From positions 19,427-83,426 of the forward strand of contig PMUI01000121.1 in assembly GCA_003166955.1 (NCBI GenBank): a stretch of 64,000 nucleotides of DNA, given 5' to 3'. The position numbers and the translations under genes are program-made. A model generated the notes under the pieces. The model did no database searches and was not told the origin of the DNA. It saw nothing but the letters and a program-made list of their open reading frames with translations. The DNA comes from Acidobacterium sp. GTDB lineage: Bacteria; Acidobacteriota; Terriglobia; Terriglobales; Acidobacteriaceae. Below are positions 33,094-40,994 of this stretch, one piece after another; within the stretch, counting starts at the first letter, position 1, and each line of letters opens with the position of its first letter.

Positions 33094-34332
33094 CTACTGG
33101 ACGACCTTCACCGGCACGCCATCGGTCAGCGGTTGTGCGTTCGTCGTCCCCAGCGCCACCACATCGCCGGCCTTCAGACCACTCACGACCTGCACTTCGC
33201 TCAGGTTCCTGACCCCAATCGTCACGCGAACCCGATGCAGGGAATTGCCCTCTTTTCGATAGACAAACGTCGATCCCTGCTCGAAGTGCAGCGCGTCCCG
33301 CGGCACTTTCAGGACGTTAGATTCATTGGCCACCGTGACGGTCACACGAACATTGGTGTCCGGCAGCAGCGCGCCGTCGGCGTTGTCGATCCCCACCAGC
33401 ACCTCGCCCACATTGCGCGTTCCGTACGTAATGATGGTCGAAGGCAGGCGGCTGATATGCCCGTTCCATTGTTCGTCGGGGCGAGCATCCCACACGATCG
33501 TTACCAGCTGCCCCAGGCTCAGCTTGCCGATCTCCGGCTCGTCGAAAAACGCCCGCACCTGCAGCTTCGTCAGGTCCGCCATCGAAAGCAGCCGGTCTCC
33601 CTGGTTCACATACTCCGTCCGCGACACCGGCAGCGAGTACACCGTCCCCGCAAACGGCGCATGCACCACCGCATGATGCAGCGCGTCCTCGGCCGCAGCG
33701 CAGGCGGCCTCCGCATCGTGGAGGGTCGCCTGCGCATGCGCCAGATCGGCCGTCCCGTAACGCTCCGTCTGCCGCTGCTGCAAAACCTGCAGAACACTCG
33801 TGTCGGCCGCCACTCGCGTCTGCGCCGCGTTGATCTCGCTCGCCGACGCGGCCCCGGAGGCCTGCAGCTTCTCCAGCGCCTCCAGATCCCGCTGCGCCTG
33901 GTCGCGATCGATCTGCGCCTTGTCCACCTCGCCCTTCAGCGATATGCGCTCTTCCTGCGTGCCGCCGCGCTGCGACGCCTGGTAAGCCGCCTGCGCGCCC
34001 TTCAGCTGCGACTCCGCCGTGGCCACCCGCGCTCGCGCCTCGGTGTCATCCATCGACAGCAGCAGCTTGCCCGTGGGAACCTTCTCCCCCTCGTGCGCGT
34101 TCAGCGATTGAATGATCCCCGCAAATGGAGCATGCGCCTCAAAATTTACCTGCGGCTCCACCTTGCCATTCGTCGGGACCGTGCTCTTCAGGTCCCCCGT
34201 GCTCGCCGCAGCCACACGAATGGGCAAACTCCCCCGAGTCATCAGGTGTACGCCCCAAAAAATAACGATGATCGCGACGGCTGTAATGGTCCAGACCCGA
34301 GCCGTTCGTGGCCTTGTCTGCCCTGTTTTCAT
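33094..34332 (-). CDS. HlyD/MacA-type periplasmic adaptor (membrane fusion protein)
   Basis: A 412-residue adaptor anchored by one N-terminal helix (VWTITAVAIIVIFWGVHLM). It has the lipoyl half-motifs VNFEAHAPFAGIIQSLNAHEGEKVPTGKLLLSMDD and VVHAPFAGTVYSLPVSRTEYVNQGDRLLSM, separated by a long coiled-coil hairpin (residues about 105-215), then beta-barrel and membrane-proximal domains ending VVSGLKAGDVVALGTTN. Such proteins link an inner-membrane pump to TolC. The pump (RND, ABC or MFS) is not encoded in the operon. A 23-bp imperfect palindrome overlaps its promoter region. Confidence 0.9.
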   Translation of the reverse strand: MKTGQTRPRTARVWTITAVAIIVIFWGVHLMTRGSLPIRVAAASTGDLKSTVPTNGKVEPQVNFEAHAPFAGIIQSLNAHEGEKVPTGKLLLSMDDTEARARVATAESQLKGAQAAYQASQRGGTQEERISLKGEVDKAQIDRDQAQRDLEALEKLQASGAASASEINAAQTRVAADTSVLQVLQQRQTERYGTADLAHAQATLHDAEAACAAAEDALHHAVVHAPFAGTVYSLPVSRTEYVNQGDRLLSMADLTKLQVRAFFDEPEIGKLSLGQLVTIVWDARPDEQWNGHISRLPSTIITYGTRNVGEVLVGIDNADGALLPDTNVRVTVTVANESNVLKVPRDALHFEQGSTFVYRKEGNSLHRVRVTIGVRNLSEVQVVSGLKAGDVVALGTTNAQPLTDGVPVKVVQ

Positions 34333-34342
34333 TCGTAAAACC

Positions 34343-34365
34343 GTGAGTCAGTATATAAGACACAC
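34343..34365. promoter_or_regulatory. palindromic operator over the efflux-operon promoter
   Basis: GTGAGTC (34343-34349) and GACACAC (34359-34365) form an imperfect inverted repeat (6 of 7 positions match) around a 9-bp AT-rich centre containing TATATA. Read on the minus strand, TATACT in the centre can serve as -10, 14 nt before the adaptor ATG. Size and symmetry fit a TetR- or MarR-type site. No regulator gene is adjacent. Confidence 0.6.
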
Positions 34366-34470
34366 ACTACTGGCTTTAGGGTTCGGAAATCGCGAATTTT
34401 GCCAGGGTACCGCACTCACCACTCCGGCCCCTCGCCGTCCTCGCCCCGCCGCTCCCCGTAAAATTGGTGC

Positions 34471-34869
34471 ATGGCCATCGCCCCCCGTTACACCGACGAG
34501 CACGCGCAGGCCGGGCTCGACTTCGATTTCCCCCTCATCGAAACCTGGCGCAACCAGTTCCCCGGCTATGAAATTGTTATCGACGATCCCGAGTTCACTT
34601 CAGTGTGTCCCAAAACCGGTCTGCCCGACTTTGGCGTCATCACTCTCCGCTACATGCCGCGCGAGCAGTGTCTCGAGCTGAAATCCTGGAAGGAATATCT
34701 CTTCTGCTATCGCAACCTCGGCATCTTCCAGGAGAACGCCGTCAACCGCATCCTCGAAGACGTCGTGCGCGCCTGCGATCCGGTCTGGGCTGTCGTGAAA
34801 GGTGACTTCCGCCCCCGCGGCGGCATCTCCACCACCATCGAAGCGCGCTGGCCGAGGCCGGTTAGCTAG
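34471..34869 (+). CDS. queF: NADPH-dependent 7-cyano-7-deazaguanine reductase (type I)
   Basis: A 132-residue T-fold enzyme that reduces preQ0 to preQ1 in queuosine biosynthesis. The catalytic cysteine is in FTSVCPKTGLPDFG, the QueF-specific motif is LELKSWKEYLFCYRN, and HE-like residues are replaced by FQENAVNRILEDVV as in the unimodular form. The C-terminus VKGDFRPRGGISTTIEARW is typical. The ATG has no Shine-Dalgarno but stands 6 nt behind TAAAAT (34459-34464), suggesting a leaderless message. A heptamer array begins directly after the TAG stop. Confidence 0.95.
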   Translation: MAIAPRYTDEHAQAGLDFDFPLIETWRNQFPGYEIVIDDPEFTSVCPKTGLPDFGVITLRYMPREQCLELKSWKEYLFCYRNLGIFQENAVNRILEDVVRACDPVWAVVKGDFRPRGGISTTIEARWPRPVS

Positions 34870-34942
34870 CAGGAAGCCGGAAGCAGGAAGCTGGAAGGAC
34901 GCCGGAAGCTGGAAGCCGGAAGTCGGAAGCCAGATGCTGGAT
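34870..34942. repeat. heptamer array directly after the queF stop
   Basis: Ten 7-nt units begin at the base after the TAG: CAGGAAG, CCGGAAG, CAGGAAG and CTGGAAG, a 4-nt slip, then six more of the same kind drifting to GATGCTG at the end. It is one of the longest arrays in the window. The GGAAG strand is the queF sense strand. The remaining gap to 35029 shows no gene. Confidence 0.85.
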
Positions 34943-35029
34943 CCCAACCGCGACAAGTGACCGACGTTTTGTCGAAGGACCTTCGTGCTGTTGCGTAAGT
35001 GCCTCACCGCGACGTGGAATGAAGGCACG

Positions 35030-35397
35030 ATGGAGACACGGCATTACCGCGATTTGCAGGTTTGGCAGCGCTCGATGTCACTGGCGCGTGAGATTTACGC
35101 GGTCACTGATGGCTTTCCGCGGAACGAGCAGTTTGGGCTCGCGTCAGCCAAATCCGGCGCGCAGCCGTTTCTGTTCCGAGCAACATAGCCGAAGGACGTG
35201 GGCGGATGACAGCTAAGAGCTTTGCCCTCTTCCTTTCTCAGGCCCGCGGCTCCCTTTATGAGCTGTAAACCCAGATCGAACTGGCGGGCGATCTCGGCTT
35301 CGTGAGCAAAGACCGGGCGCAGTCGGTTATGAGTGAGGCGGCGGAAATTGCTAGCATGATCCAGGGGCTGGTCGCAACTCTCCGCGGCTCGTCTTAG
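35030..35397 (+). pseudogene. four-helix-bundle (S23/IVP-type) protein, disrupted
   Basis: The 5' part reads METRHYRDLQVWQRSMSLAR and onward to DGFPRNEQFGLAS, the start of the 23S-rRNA-intervening-sequence-type four-helix-bundle family. Near 35146-35150 the frame shifts: the family sequence QIRRAAVSVPSNIAEGRGR continues in another frame, while the original frame stops at 35186-35188. Further on, the codon after SLYEL is TAA (35266-35268), followed by TQIELAGDLGF and ending SS-TAG at 35395-35397. One indel and one nonsense change make it a pseudogene. These proteins have no proven role. AAGG precedes the ATG. Confidence 0.85.
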
Positions 35398-35402
35398 CCT
35401 CC

Positions 35403-35430
35403 GGTTTCCAGCTTCCCGCTTCCAGCTACA
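35403..35430. repeat. heptamer array between pseudogene and lipoprotein stop
   Basis: Units GGTTTCC, AGCTTCC and CGCTTCC followed by AGCTACA, whose CTA is the lipoprotein stop read on the minus strand. On the minus strand the array therefore starts immediately after TAG as CTGGAAG, CGGGAAG and so on, the same relation as at queF. Confidence 0.8.
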
Positions 35431-36223
35431 GATTCTGCGACTGCACGGTCAGCGACCCCGTCCCCGCGTCCCCACTGCACTTGCCGCCCGTGATCGACCA
35501 GTTCGTGATCGTCAGCTGTGTCGCAGCCGCGTTGAACGTGCCCACCGCCGTCAGCACCGTCCCGCTCAGAGGATCGCTGTACGTCATCGAGAGCTCGCTG
35601 CCCGTTACCAGCGACGTGGTCACCGAAGGCTGGTTCGCGAAGCAATTGTCCCCGGGGAACGTCGCCGTTCCCGACAGCGAGAACTGCCCATCCAGATCGG
35701 GCTGCGACGTCTGTTGCAGCAGCGACGATACCGCAATCTGAGTCCCTGTTCCGTCGACGAAATTCCCGGTGTAGGTGCCGTTGATCGCCGAGTAGTCCGT
35801 TGCCGTCACTGTGGCCGTTCCCAGCGATCCGCACCCGCCGCCCGCAAAGCTCCAGTTCGCCCCGGCAATACCCTTGCCATCGCCGGAAACCTGGCCCTGC
35901 AGTGTCAGCACCGTGCCGTTGCTGAACGCCGACGAGACCAGCATCATCTTGTTGTCGCCACCCACCGAGCCGGTCAGCAAAATGTCCATCGTGGGAGTGA
36001 CGCACGAGCTTCCGCTCAGTCGCGCAATCGCGCTCGCCTGCTCGTACGCGCCTTGCATGAATCCGAGGTTGAGCACGATGTTGGATGAGCTCGAAGTGAA
36101 AGCCCAGTTGCCGGACAATGACGTTCCGACCTGGAGCGGCGTGTTGGCCAGGCCGCATCCGGTCAGAATCGAGAGCCCGAAGACAGTAGCAACGGCAAGA
36201 AAAGCAGCACTGCGATTCCGCAT
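35426..36223 (-). CDS. predicted lipoprotein, Ser/Thr/Gly-rich
   Basis: A 265-residue exported protein. The signal peptide ends in the lipobox LSILTGCG, so the cysteine should be lipidated by Lgt. The mature part is rich in Gly, Ser and Thr with repeated beta-strand-like segments (SLSGNWAFTSSSSNIVLNLGF, GTVLTLQGQVSGDGKGIAGANWSF and DGQFSLSGTATFPGDNCF) and four spaced cysteines, suggesting a disulfide-stabilised beta domain with an internal repeat. No named family is recognised. ATG 36223 has GAGG 8 nt upstream; an upstream in-frame start would ruin the signal peptide. Confidence 0.8.
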   Translation of the reverse strand: MRNRSAAFLAVATVFGLSILTGCGLANTPLQVGTSLSGNWAFTSSSSNIVLNLGFMQGAYEQASAIARLSGSSCVTPTMDILLTGSVGGDNKMMLVSSAFSNGTVLTLQGQVSGDGKGIAGANWSFAGGGCGSLGTATVTATDYSAINGTYTGNFVDGTGTQIAVSSLLQQTSQPDLDGQFSLSGTATFPGDNCFANQPSVTTSLVTGSELSMTYSDPLSGTVLTAVGTFNAAATQLTITNWSITGGKCSGDAGTGSLTVQSQNL

Positions 36224-36387
36224 GGGGGAGCCTCTTTTTAACCTCAGCAGAGGTACCTGGAAGATAAACAACTCCACCCCGCGTTTCCAGACCCCGAAAG
36301 AGGCATTACCGGAGTCATGGGATCCGCAGAATTACACTGGAAACGTTGCCGTTAGCGCAACTGACCGCGAGCCAGTGCCCAGCCGCC

Positions 36388-36420
36388 AATAACGTTACTG
36401 AGGTTGAGGGTAACGTTATT
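36388..36420. terminator. 11-bp inverted repeat overlapping a stop codon
   Basis: AATAACGTTAC (36388-36398) and GTAACGTTATT (36410-36420) are perfect inverted repeats with an 11-nt loop, and each half also contains AACGTT. The right arm includes the TAA stop of the minus-strand gene at 36416. It could form a terminator-like hairpin for that gene although no long T-run follows. Nothing else is recognisable in 36224-36387. Confidence 0.5.
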
Positions 36421-37204
36421 GAGGTTGTGGAGCCTGCGGCTGTTGCTGCTGCTGTTGCTGCCGGATCCGCTGCAGCTCCTGCAGCATCTCCTGCGGCGTC
36501 CTCGGCCGCTGATCCGCGGGGTTGGTGGGCGGAGGCCGCGGCGTCACCTCCTCCACTGGCGGAGGAGGCGGAGGAGGCGGTTCATCCTCTTCTTCCTCAT
36601 GCTGCGGGCTCGGTTGCCCCGCGGTGATCGGTGCATTGCTGCGCGCCATCAGCACCACCTCGCGTGGCGTTCCGGCGTCGGTCTCGCCGACCATCAGGAA
36701 GTTGTACCCGGCCCCGTCCAGCAGCGACGACAGCACGTCGCGCGGCGGTCCCGGCCCATAAAACCCGAATACCCGCGAGTCCTTCTCGAACCCATCCACG
36801 GTCATGCCCGTCACCGCCAGATCCTTCAGGATCTGCGAAAGGCTCGAGTTGTTCGCATCCACCGCCAGCGACCCGCCACTCAGAGTCAAGCGAGCCGGAC
36901 CGGCCGGCTTGTCCTGCAGAGAAGGTGGAAGGTTAGGTGTGGGCTTCAGTGCGGCGCTCGCAGGTTGTGTGCCAGGGGCACCCGGCATTCCCGCAGGAGC
37001 ACCCGGCTGTCCCAGTGCACCCGGCTGTGTCGCGATCGCAGCCGGGGGCTTGGAAACCCCCTGCCTGGGCCCGATCCCCGGAAGCGGCATCCGCCGTCCG
37101 TCGGGCATCGTCCCTGGGGCCTGCATCACCTGCGCCTGACACGAAAAGGCCAAAACGGCAGCCGCCGCCCAGACCAGTCTTCGTGAATAGCTCAGAAACT
37201 GCAT
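36416..37204 (-). CDS. exported Pro/Gln-rich protein with an STN-like core
   Basis: A 262-residue protein with signal peptide MQFLSYSRRLVWAAAAVLAF ending near CQAQ. A Gly/Pro/Ala-rich linker (about 25-100) leads to a small folded core, LTLSGGSLAVDANNSSLSQILKDLAVTGMTVDGFEKDSRVFGFYGPGPPRDVLSSLLDGAGYNFLMVG, which resembles the secretin/TonB short N-terminal (STN) fold. The C-terminal 70 residues are low complexity: an acidic run, eight prolines, PRPPPTNP, and a tail of glutamines and prolines. It may be a periplasmic scaffold or secretin partner; no secretin gene is nearby. Confidence 0.7.
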   Translation of the reverse strand: MQFLSYSRRLVWAAAAVLAFSCQAQVMQAPGTMPDGRRMPLPGIGPRQGVSKPPAAIATQPGALGQPGAPAGMPGAPGTQPASAALKPTPNLPPSLQDKPAGPARLTLSGGSLAVDANNSSLSQILKDLAVTGMTVDGFEKDSRVFGFYGPGPPRDVLSSLLDGAGYNFLMVGETDAGTPREVVLMARSNAPITAGQPSPQHEEEEDEPPPPPPPPVEEVTPRPPPTNPADQRPRTPQEMLQELQRIRQQQQQQQPQAPQPQ

Positions 37205-37315
37205 CGAAGTCTTAGAATTCGCAGGATGCCACGGGTTCGCAATAACCCCCGCTCCTGTGTACTAGACTAGCAGTGATTCGAATTCGCTCATCGGCGAATT
37301 GAAGGGAAGTCTCCC

Positions 37316-38353
37316 ATGCGCCCCCGTTTCGCAACCACCTGCGCCACGTTCCTGGCTCTTGCTGTCCCCATAGCCCTGGCCCTGCCCGCTTTCGGCGTCA
37401 GCTGCATGACCCAGTCGCAGATGACCTCCGCCGAGCGCACCATCCTTGCCCAGTCGGCGCAGATGATCGGCCAGAACGTCGAAGCCGGCAACGCCGCCGC
37501 CGTCCGCACCCAGACCATCGCCAGCGTCGCCGCCCAGTTTGACGGCATCGCCACCTCCATTCAGAACGTCAACGCCTTCATCCAGCACGCCACCCTCACC
37601 GTCGACGGCCTCTACCTCCTCGACGCCACCGACCTGAAATCCGCCCAGGAAACGCAGTTCTTCTGCGGAGTCGCCGGCTCCGCCCTCACCGTCGAAGTCA
37701 CCATCCCCGGCCTGCCTCCCGGCAAATACGGCTTCGCTGTTCTGCACGCCACCGGCGTCAAACAGCCCCAGCAAATTTCCCTCGTCCTCCAGAACGACCC
37801 CGCCGGCAGCCCGGACTGGAAACTCGCCGGCTTCTTCACCCGTCCCATGACCATGAGCGGCCACGACGGCGTCTGGTTCTGGCGTCAGGCCCGCGATTAC
37901 GCCGCGAAAAAGCAGCTCTGGCCCGCCTGGTTCTACTATCAGACCGCGCAGAACCTGCTGATGCCCGTCGACTTCATCTCCAGTCCCAACCTCCAGAAAC
38001 TCGAAAAGGAATCCGAGCAGTCGCGCCCCGAAACCCTGCCCGGTCAGGATCCTATGCGCCTCATCGCTGGAACCCAGACCTTCAGCATCACCAATGTGCA
38101 CACCGGCGAATTCTCCGATCAGCTTGACCTGATCGTCACCTACAGCGCCACTCCCGGCCTCGATGCGGTCGCTTCCCGCGCCCAGGTCACCGCCGTCATG
38201 CGCGCGCTCCTGCAGCAGAATCCAGGCCTCCGCGATGCATTCCACGGCTTGTGGGTCTACGCCGCGACGCCCGGCAATCAAACACCCTTTGCCCTGGAAT
38301 TGCCCATGAATCAAATTGAGACATCCCCTTCCCCCACCGGTCAGCGCAGTTAA
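37316..38353 (+). CDS. exported hypothetical protein
   Basis: A 345-residue protein with a signal peptide (PRFATTCATFLALAVPIALALPAFG). After MTQSQMTSAERTILAQSAQMIGQNVEAGNAAAVRTQTIASVAAQFDGIATSI comes a beta-rich domain (LTVDGLYLLDATDLK, FFCGVAGSALTVEVTIPGLPPGKYGFAVLHATG and WKLAGFFTRP), then an amphipathic helical part with ARDYAAKKQLWPAWFYYQTAQNLL. No known family is recognised; the composition suits a periplasmic or surface protein. GAAGGGAAG precedes the ATG by 7 nt. It is divergent from the STN-like gene (111 nt apart). Confidence 0.65.
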   Translation: MRPRFATTCATFLALAVPIALALPAFGVSCMTQSQMTSAERTILAQSAQMIGQNVEAGNAAAVRTQTIASVAAQFDGIATSIQNVNAFIQHATLTVDGLYLLDATDLKSAQETQFFCGVAGSALTVEVTIPGLPPGKYGFAVLHATGVKQPQQISLVLQNDPAGSPDWKLAGFFTRPMTMSGHDGVWFWRQARDYAAKKQLWPAWFYYQTAQNLLMPVDFISSPNLQKLEKESEQSRPETLPGQDPMRLIAGTQTFSITNVHTGEFSDQLDLIVTYSATPGLDAVASRAQVTAVMRALLQQNPGLRDAFHGLWVYAATPGNQTPFALELPMNQIETSPSPTGQRS

Positions 38354-38394
38354 CCTCTACCAATCCCAAGAAAGCAGACAGGACACACCCCGGC

Positions 38395-39042
38395 ATGGCC
38401 AGTCGAACGGAAAAGTCTCTTAGTGAAGTGCTCGACCAGCGGAGAGCGACACCCAGTTTTGACGGTGCCCCCATTCCCGACTCCGATCTGAAGCAGATTC
38501 TCGAAGCCGGGCTCAAAATGCCCAGCGGCTACAACCTCCAGCCCTGGCGATTTGTCGTCGTCCGCACCCCCGAAGGCCGCCGCCGCCTCCGCGCGGCCTC
38601 CTATAACCAGGCCAAGGTCGAGGAAGCCTCTGCCGTCATCGTGGCCTGCGGCGACAAAGACGGCTGGCGCTCCGACATGGAAGAGATGATCCGGATCGGC
38701 CGCGAGCACGGCATGACCGAGAACTACGCCGAAGGCGCGCGCGAGAACATTCCCGCCTTCCTCGGCAACCATCCCAACCTCACCGCCTGGCTCAATCGCC
38801 ACGTCATGCTCGCCTTCTCCGGCATGCTGCTCATGGCCGAGGCGCTCGGTTACGACACCGCGCCCATGGAAGGCTACGAGGCCGACAAGGTTTGCGTGGT
38901 CCTCAATCTGCCCATGAGCTACGAAGTCGTCGCGCTCCTCGCCATCGGCCATCTCAAAGGCCCCGACAAATACGACGGCGACCGTTTCAGCATGCAGCGC
39001 CTCGTCTTCGACGGCGAATACGGCAAACCCATCAAGCTGTGA
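38395..39042 (+). CDS. nitroreductase family protein
   Basis: A 215-residue FMN-dependent oxidoreductase of the nitroreductase fold. RRATPSFDGAPIPDSDLKQILEAGLKMPSGYNLQPWRFVVVRTPEGRRRL is the classical N-terminal pattern (the R-R-S-x-R phosphate-contact region and the PSGxNxQPW loop). GMLLMAEALGYDTAPMEGY and VVALLAIGHL form the dimer core. Physiological substrates of this family vary, and none can be inferred. Its stop TGA overlaps the GTG start of the NUDIX gene, so the two are translationally coupled. Confidence 0.9.
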   Translation: MASRTEKSLSEVLDQRRATPSFDGAPIPDSDLKQILEAGLKMPSGYNLQPWRFVVVRTPEGRRRLRAASYNQAKVEEASAVIVACGDKDGWRSDMEEMIRIGREHGMTENYAEGARENIPAFLGNHPNLTAWLNRHVMLAFSGMLLMAEALGYDTAPMEGYEADKVCVVLNLPMSYEVVALLAIGHLKGPDKYDGDRFSMQRLVFDGEYGKPIKL

Positions 39043-39476
39043 GACGGGAATATCCCGACGCGCCCATCGCCGGAGTCGGCGCCGTGATCGTCAACGACCC
39101 GCCCGGCGGACAAAAGCAGGTCCTCCTCATTCGTCGCGCCCAGGAGCCTCTCAAAGGCGAGTGGTCCCTCCCCGGCGGCGCCGTCGAGTTGGGCGAAACC
39201 CTCGAAGCCGCCATCTGCCGCGAAGTCCTCGAAGAAACCGGCCTCGTCGTCGAAACCGTCGACATCGTCCAGGCCTTCGACCGCATCTCGCGCGACCCCG
39301 GGGGCCGCGTCCGCTACCACTACATCCTCATCGACTTCCTCTGCCGCATCACCGGCGGCTCGCTCGCCTGCGCCACCGACGCCCTCGAAGCCCGCTGGGC
39401 CGCCGATGAAGAACTCGACGGCCTCACCCCGCTCACCATCGAAGTCATTCGCAATGCGCTTAAGATGGCATCCTAA
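39039..39476 (+). CDS. NUDIX hydrolase
   Basis: A 145-residue pyrophosphohydrolase. The Nudix box GGAVELGETLEAAICREVLEETGLVVE is complete (GX5EX7REUXEEXGU). VGAVIVNDPPGGQKQVLLIRRAQEPLKGEWSLPGG precedes it, and the C-terminal ARWAADEELDGLTPL is typical of ADP-ribose or nucleoside-diphosphate-derivative hydrolases. I start at GTG 39039, which shares GTGA with the nitroreductase stop; earlier in-frame starts lie inside that gene. It is probably co-transcribed with the nitroreductase and possibly the downstream hydrolase. Confidence 0.9.
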   Translation: MRREYPDAPIAGVGAVIVNDPPGGQKQVLLIRRAQEPLKGEWSLPGGAVELGETLEAAICREVLEETGLVVETVDIVQAFDRISRDPGGRVRYHYILIDFLCRITGGSLACATDALEARWAADEELDGLTPLTIEVIRNALKMAS

Positions 39477-39500
39477 AGCCGAGAGGATTCCGCACTCCGA

Positions 39501-40511
39501 ATGGCCACCACCGCCACGCCGCCCCAACGAAAGCAACGCCGAGCGTGGCGAACCATCCGCTGGCTCCTTCTCAGCATCCTCCTGCTCCTCGTCCTCATCG
39601 TCGCCGTCGCCTTCCTCCGCCCCCTCACCATGCTCTGGTTCGCAACGCAAACCCGCCTCCGCTTTCAGGGCATCGACTCCGACTACACGCACATTCCCTT
39701 CGCCGGAAATCCCAGCGTCCGCATCCACTACTACTCCGGCGGCTCCGGCTCGCCGGTCGTTCTGGTCCACGGCCTCGGCGGCCGCTCTGAGGACTGGGCC
39801 AATCTCATGCCCCAGCTCGTCCGCGACCATCACCGCGTCTACGCCCTCGATCTCCCCGGCTACGGTCGCTCCGACTGGCCCACCAACGCCGCCTACTCCA
39901 TCCCCGAACTCTCTGCCGCTGTCGAAGCCTTCCTCGACAACCGCCACCTCGCCCGCACTGACCTCGCCGGATGGTCCATGGGCGGCTGGCTCGTCATGCG
40001 CGTTGCCCTCGATCAGCCGCAGCGCATCCGCCGCCTCGTCATTTTCGACAGCGCCGGCACCCGTTTCCCCCTCACCTGGGACACGACCCTCTTCGAGCCC
40101 GACTCCCCAACGAAGCTGGCCGCCCTCGACGACCTCCTCATGGCCGCGCGCGCCCCGCACGTTCCCAGCTTCATCCAGCGCGACATCTTCCGCTTCGTCA
40201 GCCGTCACGCCTGGGTCGTCCGCCGCAACATGGACGCCATGCTCACCGGCGCTGACCTGCTCGACGGTCAGCTCGGCGCGCTCAAAATGCCCATGCTCAT
40301 CGTCTGGGGCAAGCAGGATCACCTCATCCCCGTCTCCGCAGGCGACGAAATCCACCACGCCATCCCGCAATCCGAGTTCGAAGTCTTCGACGGCTGCGGC
40401 CATCTCGCCCCCGGCCAGTGCGCCGCCCAAATCGGCCCGGTCTTCAAAGGATTCCTCGACGAGCCCGCGCCCATCCCCGGCCAGCAAGCCGAAATCCTGA
40501 AGAAGCCCTGA
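39501..40511 (+). CDS. membrane-anchored alpha/beta-hydrolase
   Basis: A 336-residue hydrolase with an N-terminal membrane anchor (TIRWLLLSILLLLVLIVAVAFL). The fold core shows VVLVHGLGGRSEDWANL (oxyanion region), VYALDLPGYGRSDWP, the nucleophile elbow DLAGWSMGGWLVMR (Ser in GWSMGG), the acid strand LIVWGKQDHLIPVSAGDEI and the histidine in FDGCGHLAPGQ. The whole triad is therefore present. Relatives include esterases, lipases and C-C hydrolases, and the substrate is unknown. It lies 24 nt after the NUDIX gene. Heptamer arrays begin 56 nt after its stop. Confidence 0.88.
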   Translation: MATTATPPQRKQRRAWRTIRWLLLSILLLLVLIVAVAFLRPLTMLWFATQTRLRFQGIDSDYTHIPFAGNPSVRIHYYSGGSGSPVVLVHGLGGRSEDWANLMPQLVRDHHRVYALDLPGYGRSDWPTNAAYSIPELSAAVEAFLDNRHLARTDLAGWSMGGWLVMRVALDQPQRIRRLVIFDSAGTRFPLTWDTTLFEPDSPTKLAALDDLLMAARAPHVPSFIQRDIFRFVSRHAWVVRRNMDAMLTGADLLDGQLGALKMPMLIVWGKQDHLIPVSAGDEIHHAIPQSEFEVFDGCGHLAPGQCAAQIGPVFKGFLDEPAPIPGQQAEILKKP

Positions 40512-40567
40512 GCGAACTTCGCGCCGCAACCGGCCTCCTCATGTTTCAAGCTCTCATCGACCATCAT

Positions 40568-40661
40568 GGACGCTGGGGGTGGAATGCGGAACGCTGGGGG
40601 CTGAGCGCTGAACGCTGAGGGCTGCTTTCTATTGCCTACTGCCTACTGCCTACTCCCTGGT
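40568..40661. repeat. two adjacent heptamer arrays of different unit type
   Basis: Eight units from 40568 to 40623 (GGACGCT, GGGGGTG, GAATGCG, GAACGCT, GGGGGCT, GAGCGCT, GAACGCT and GAGGGCT), a 10-nt break, then GCCTACT three times exactly (40634-40654) and CCCTGGT. The GCCTACT units overlap the last codons and TAG stop of the minus-strand gene at 40636. Confidence 0.85.
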
Positions 40662-40977
40662 TCTGATCGCAGAACTCCCGATACCGCCGCACATATCGAA
40701 AATCAGCAAACAAAGTCGCCGCCGCGATCAGCATGCACACCACCAAAATCCACCGGCTCCGCTTATCCGGAAACCGCCCCATCTGCCGAAAGCAAATCGA
40801 AATCACAAACGCCGCCAGCGTAGCCAGCACCGTCAGCGGAGCCAGAGAATCGCAGTGAATCTCCGCCGACTCCAGCATCAACCAAGCCGAAGCCACCGCC
40901 GTTACCACCGCAATCCCAGCAGTGATCACAATCCGCCACTGCTTAGCCGGAGCCTCCTGCTTTCTCTGATCGATCAC
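40636..40977 (-). CDS. small multi-pass membrane protein, C-terminus built from heptamers
   Basis: A 113-residue hydrophobic protein: a polar start MIDQRKQEAPAKQWR, then helices IVITAGIAVVTAVASAWLML, LAPLTVLATLAAFVISICF and WILVVCMLIAAATLFADF. Three or so transmembrane segments, no family recognised. The last codons (GVGSRQ and the stop) are written by the GCAGTAG heptamer array read on the minus strand, so the C-terminal tail is a by-product of the repeat. It lies between two heptamer arrays, downstream of kdsC with which it might be co-transcribed. Confidence 0.65.
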   Translation of the reverse strand: MIDQRKQEAPAKQWRIVITAGIAVVTAVASAWLMLESAEIHCDSLAPLTVLATLAAFVISICFRQMGRFPDKRSRWILVVCMLIAAATLFADFRYVRRYREFCDQNQGVGSRQ

Positions 40978-40994
40978 TAATCGCTCTGGTTTTT

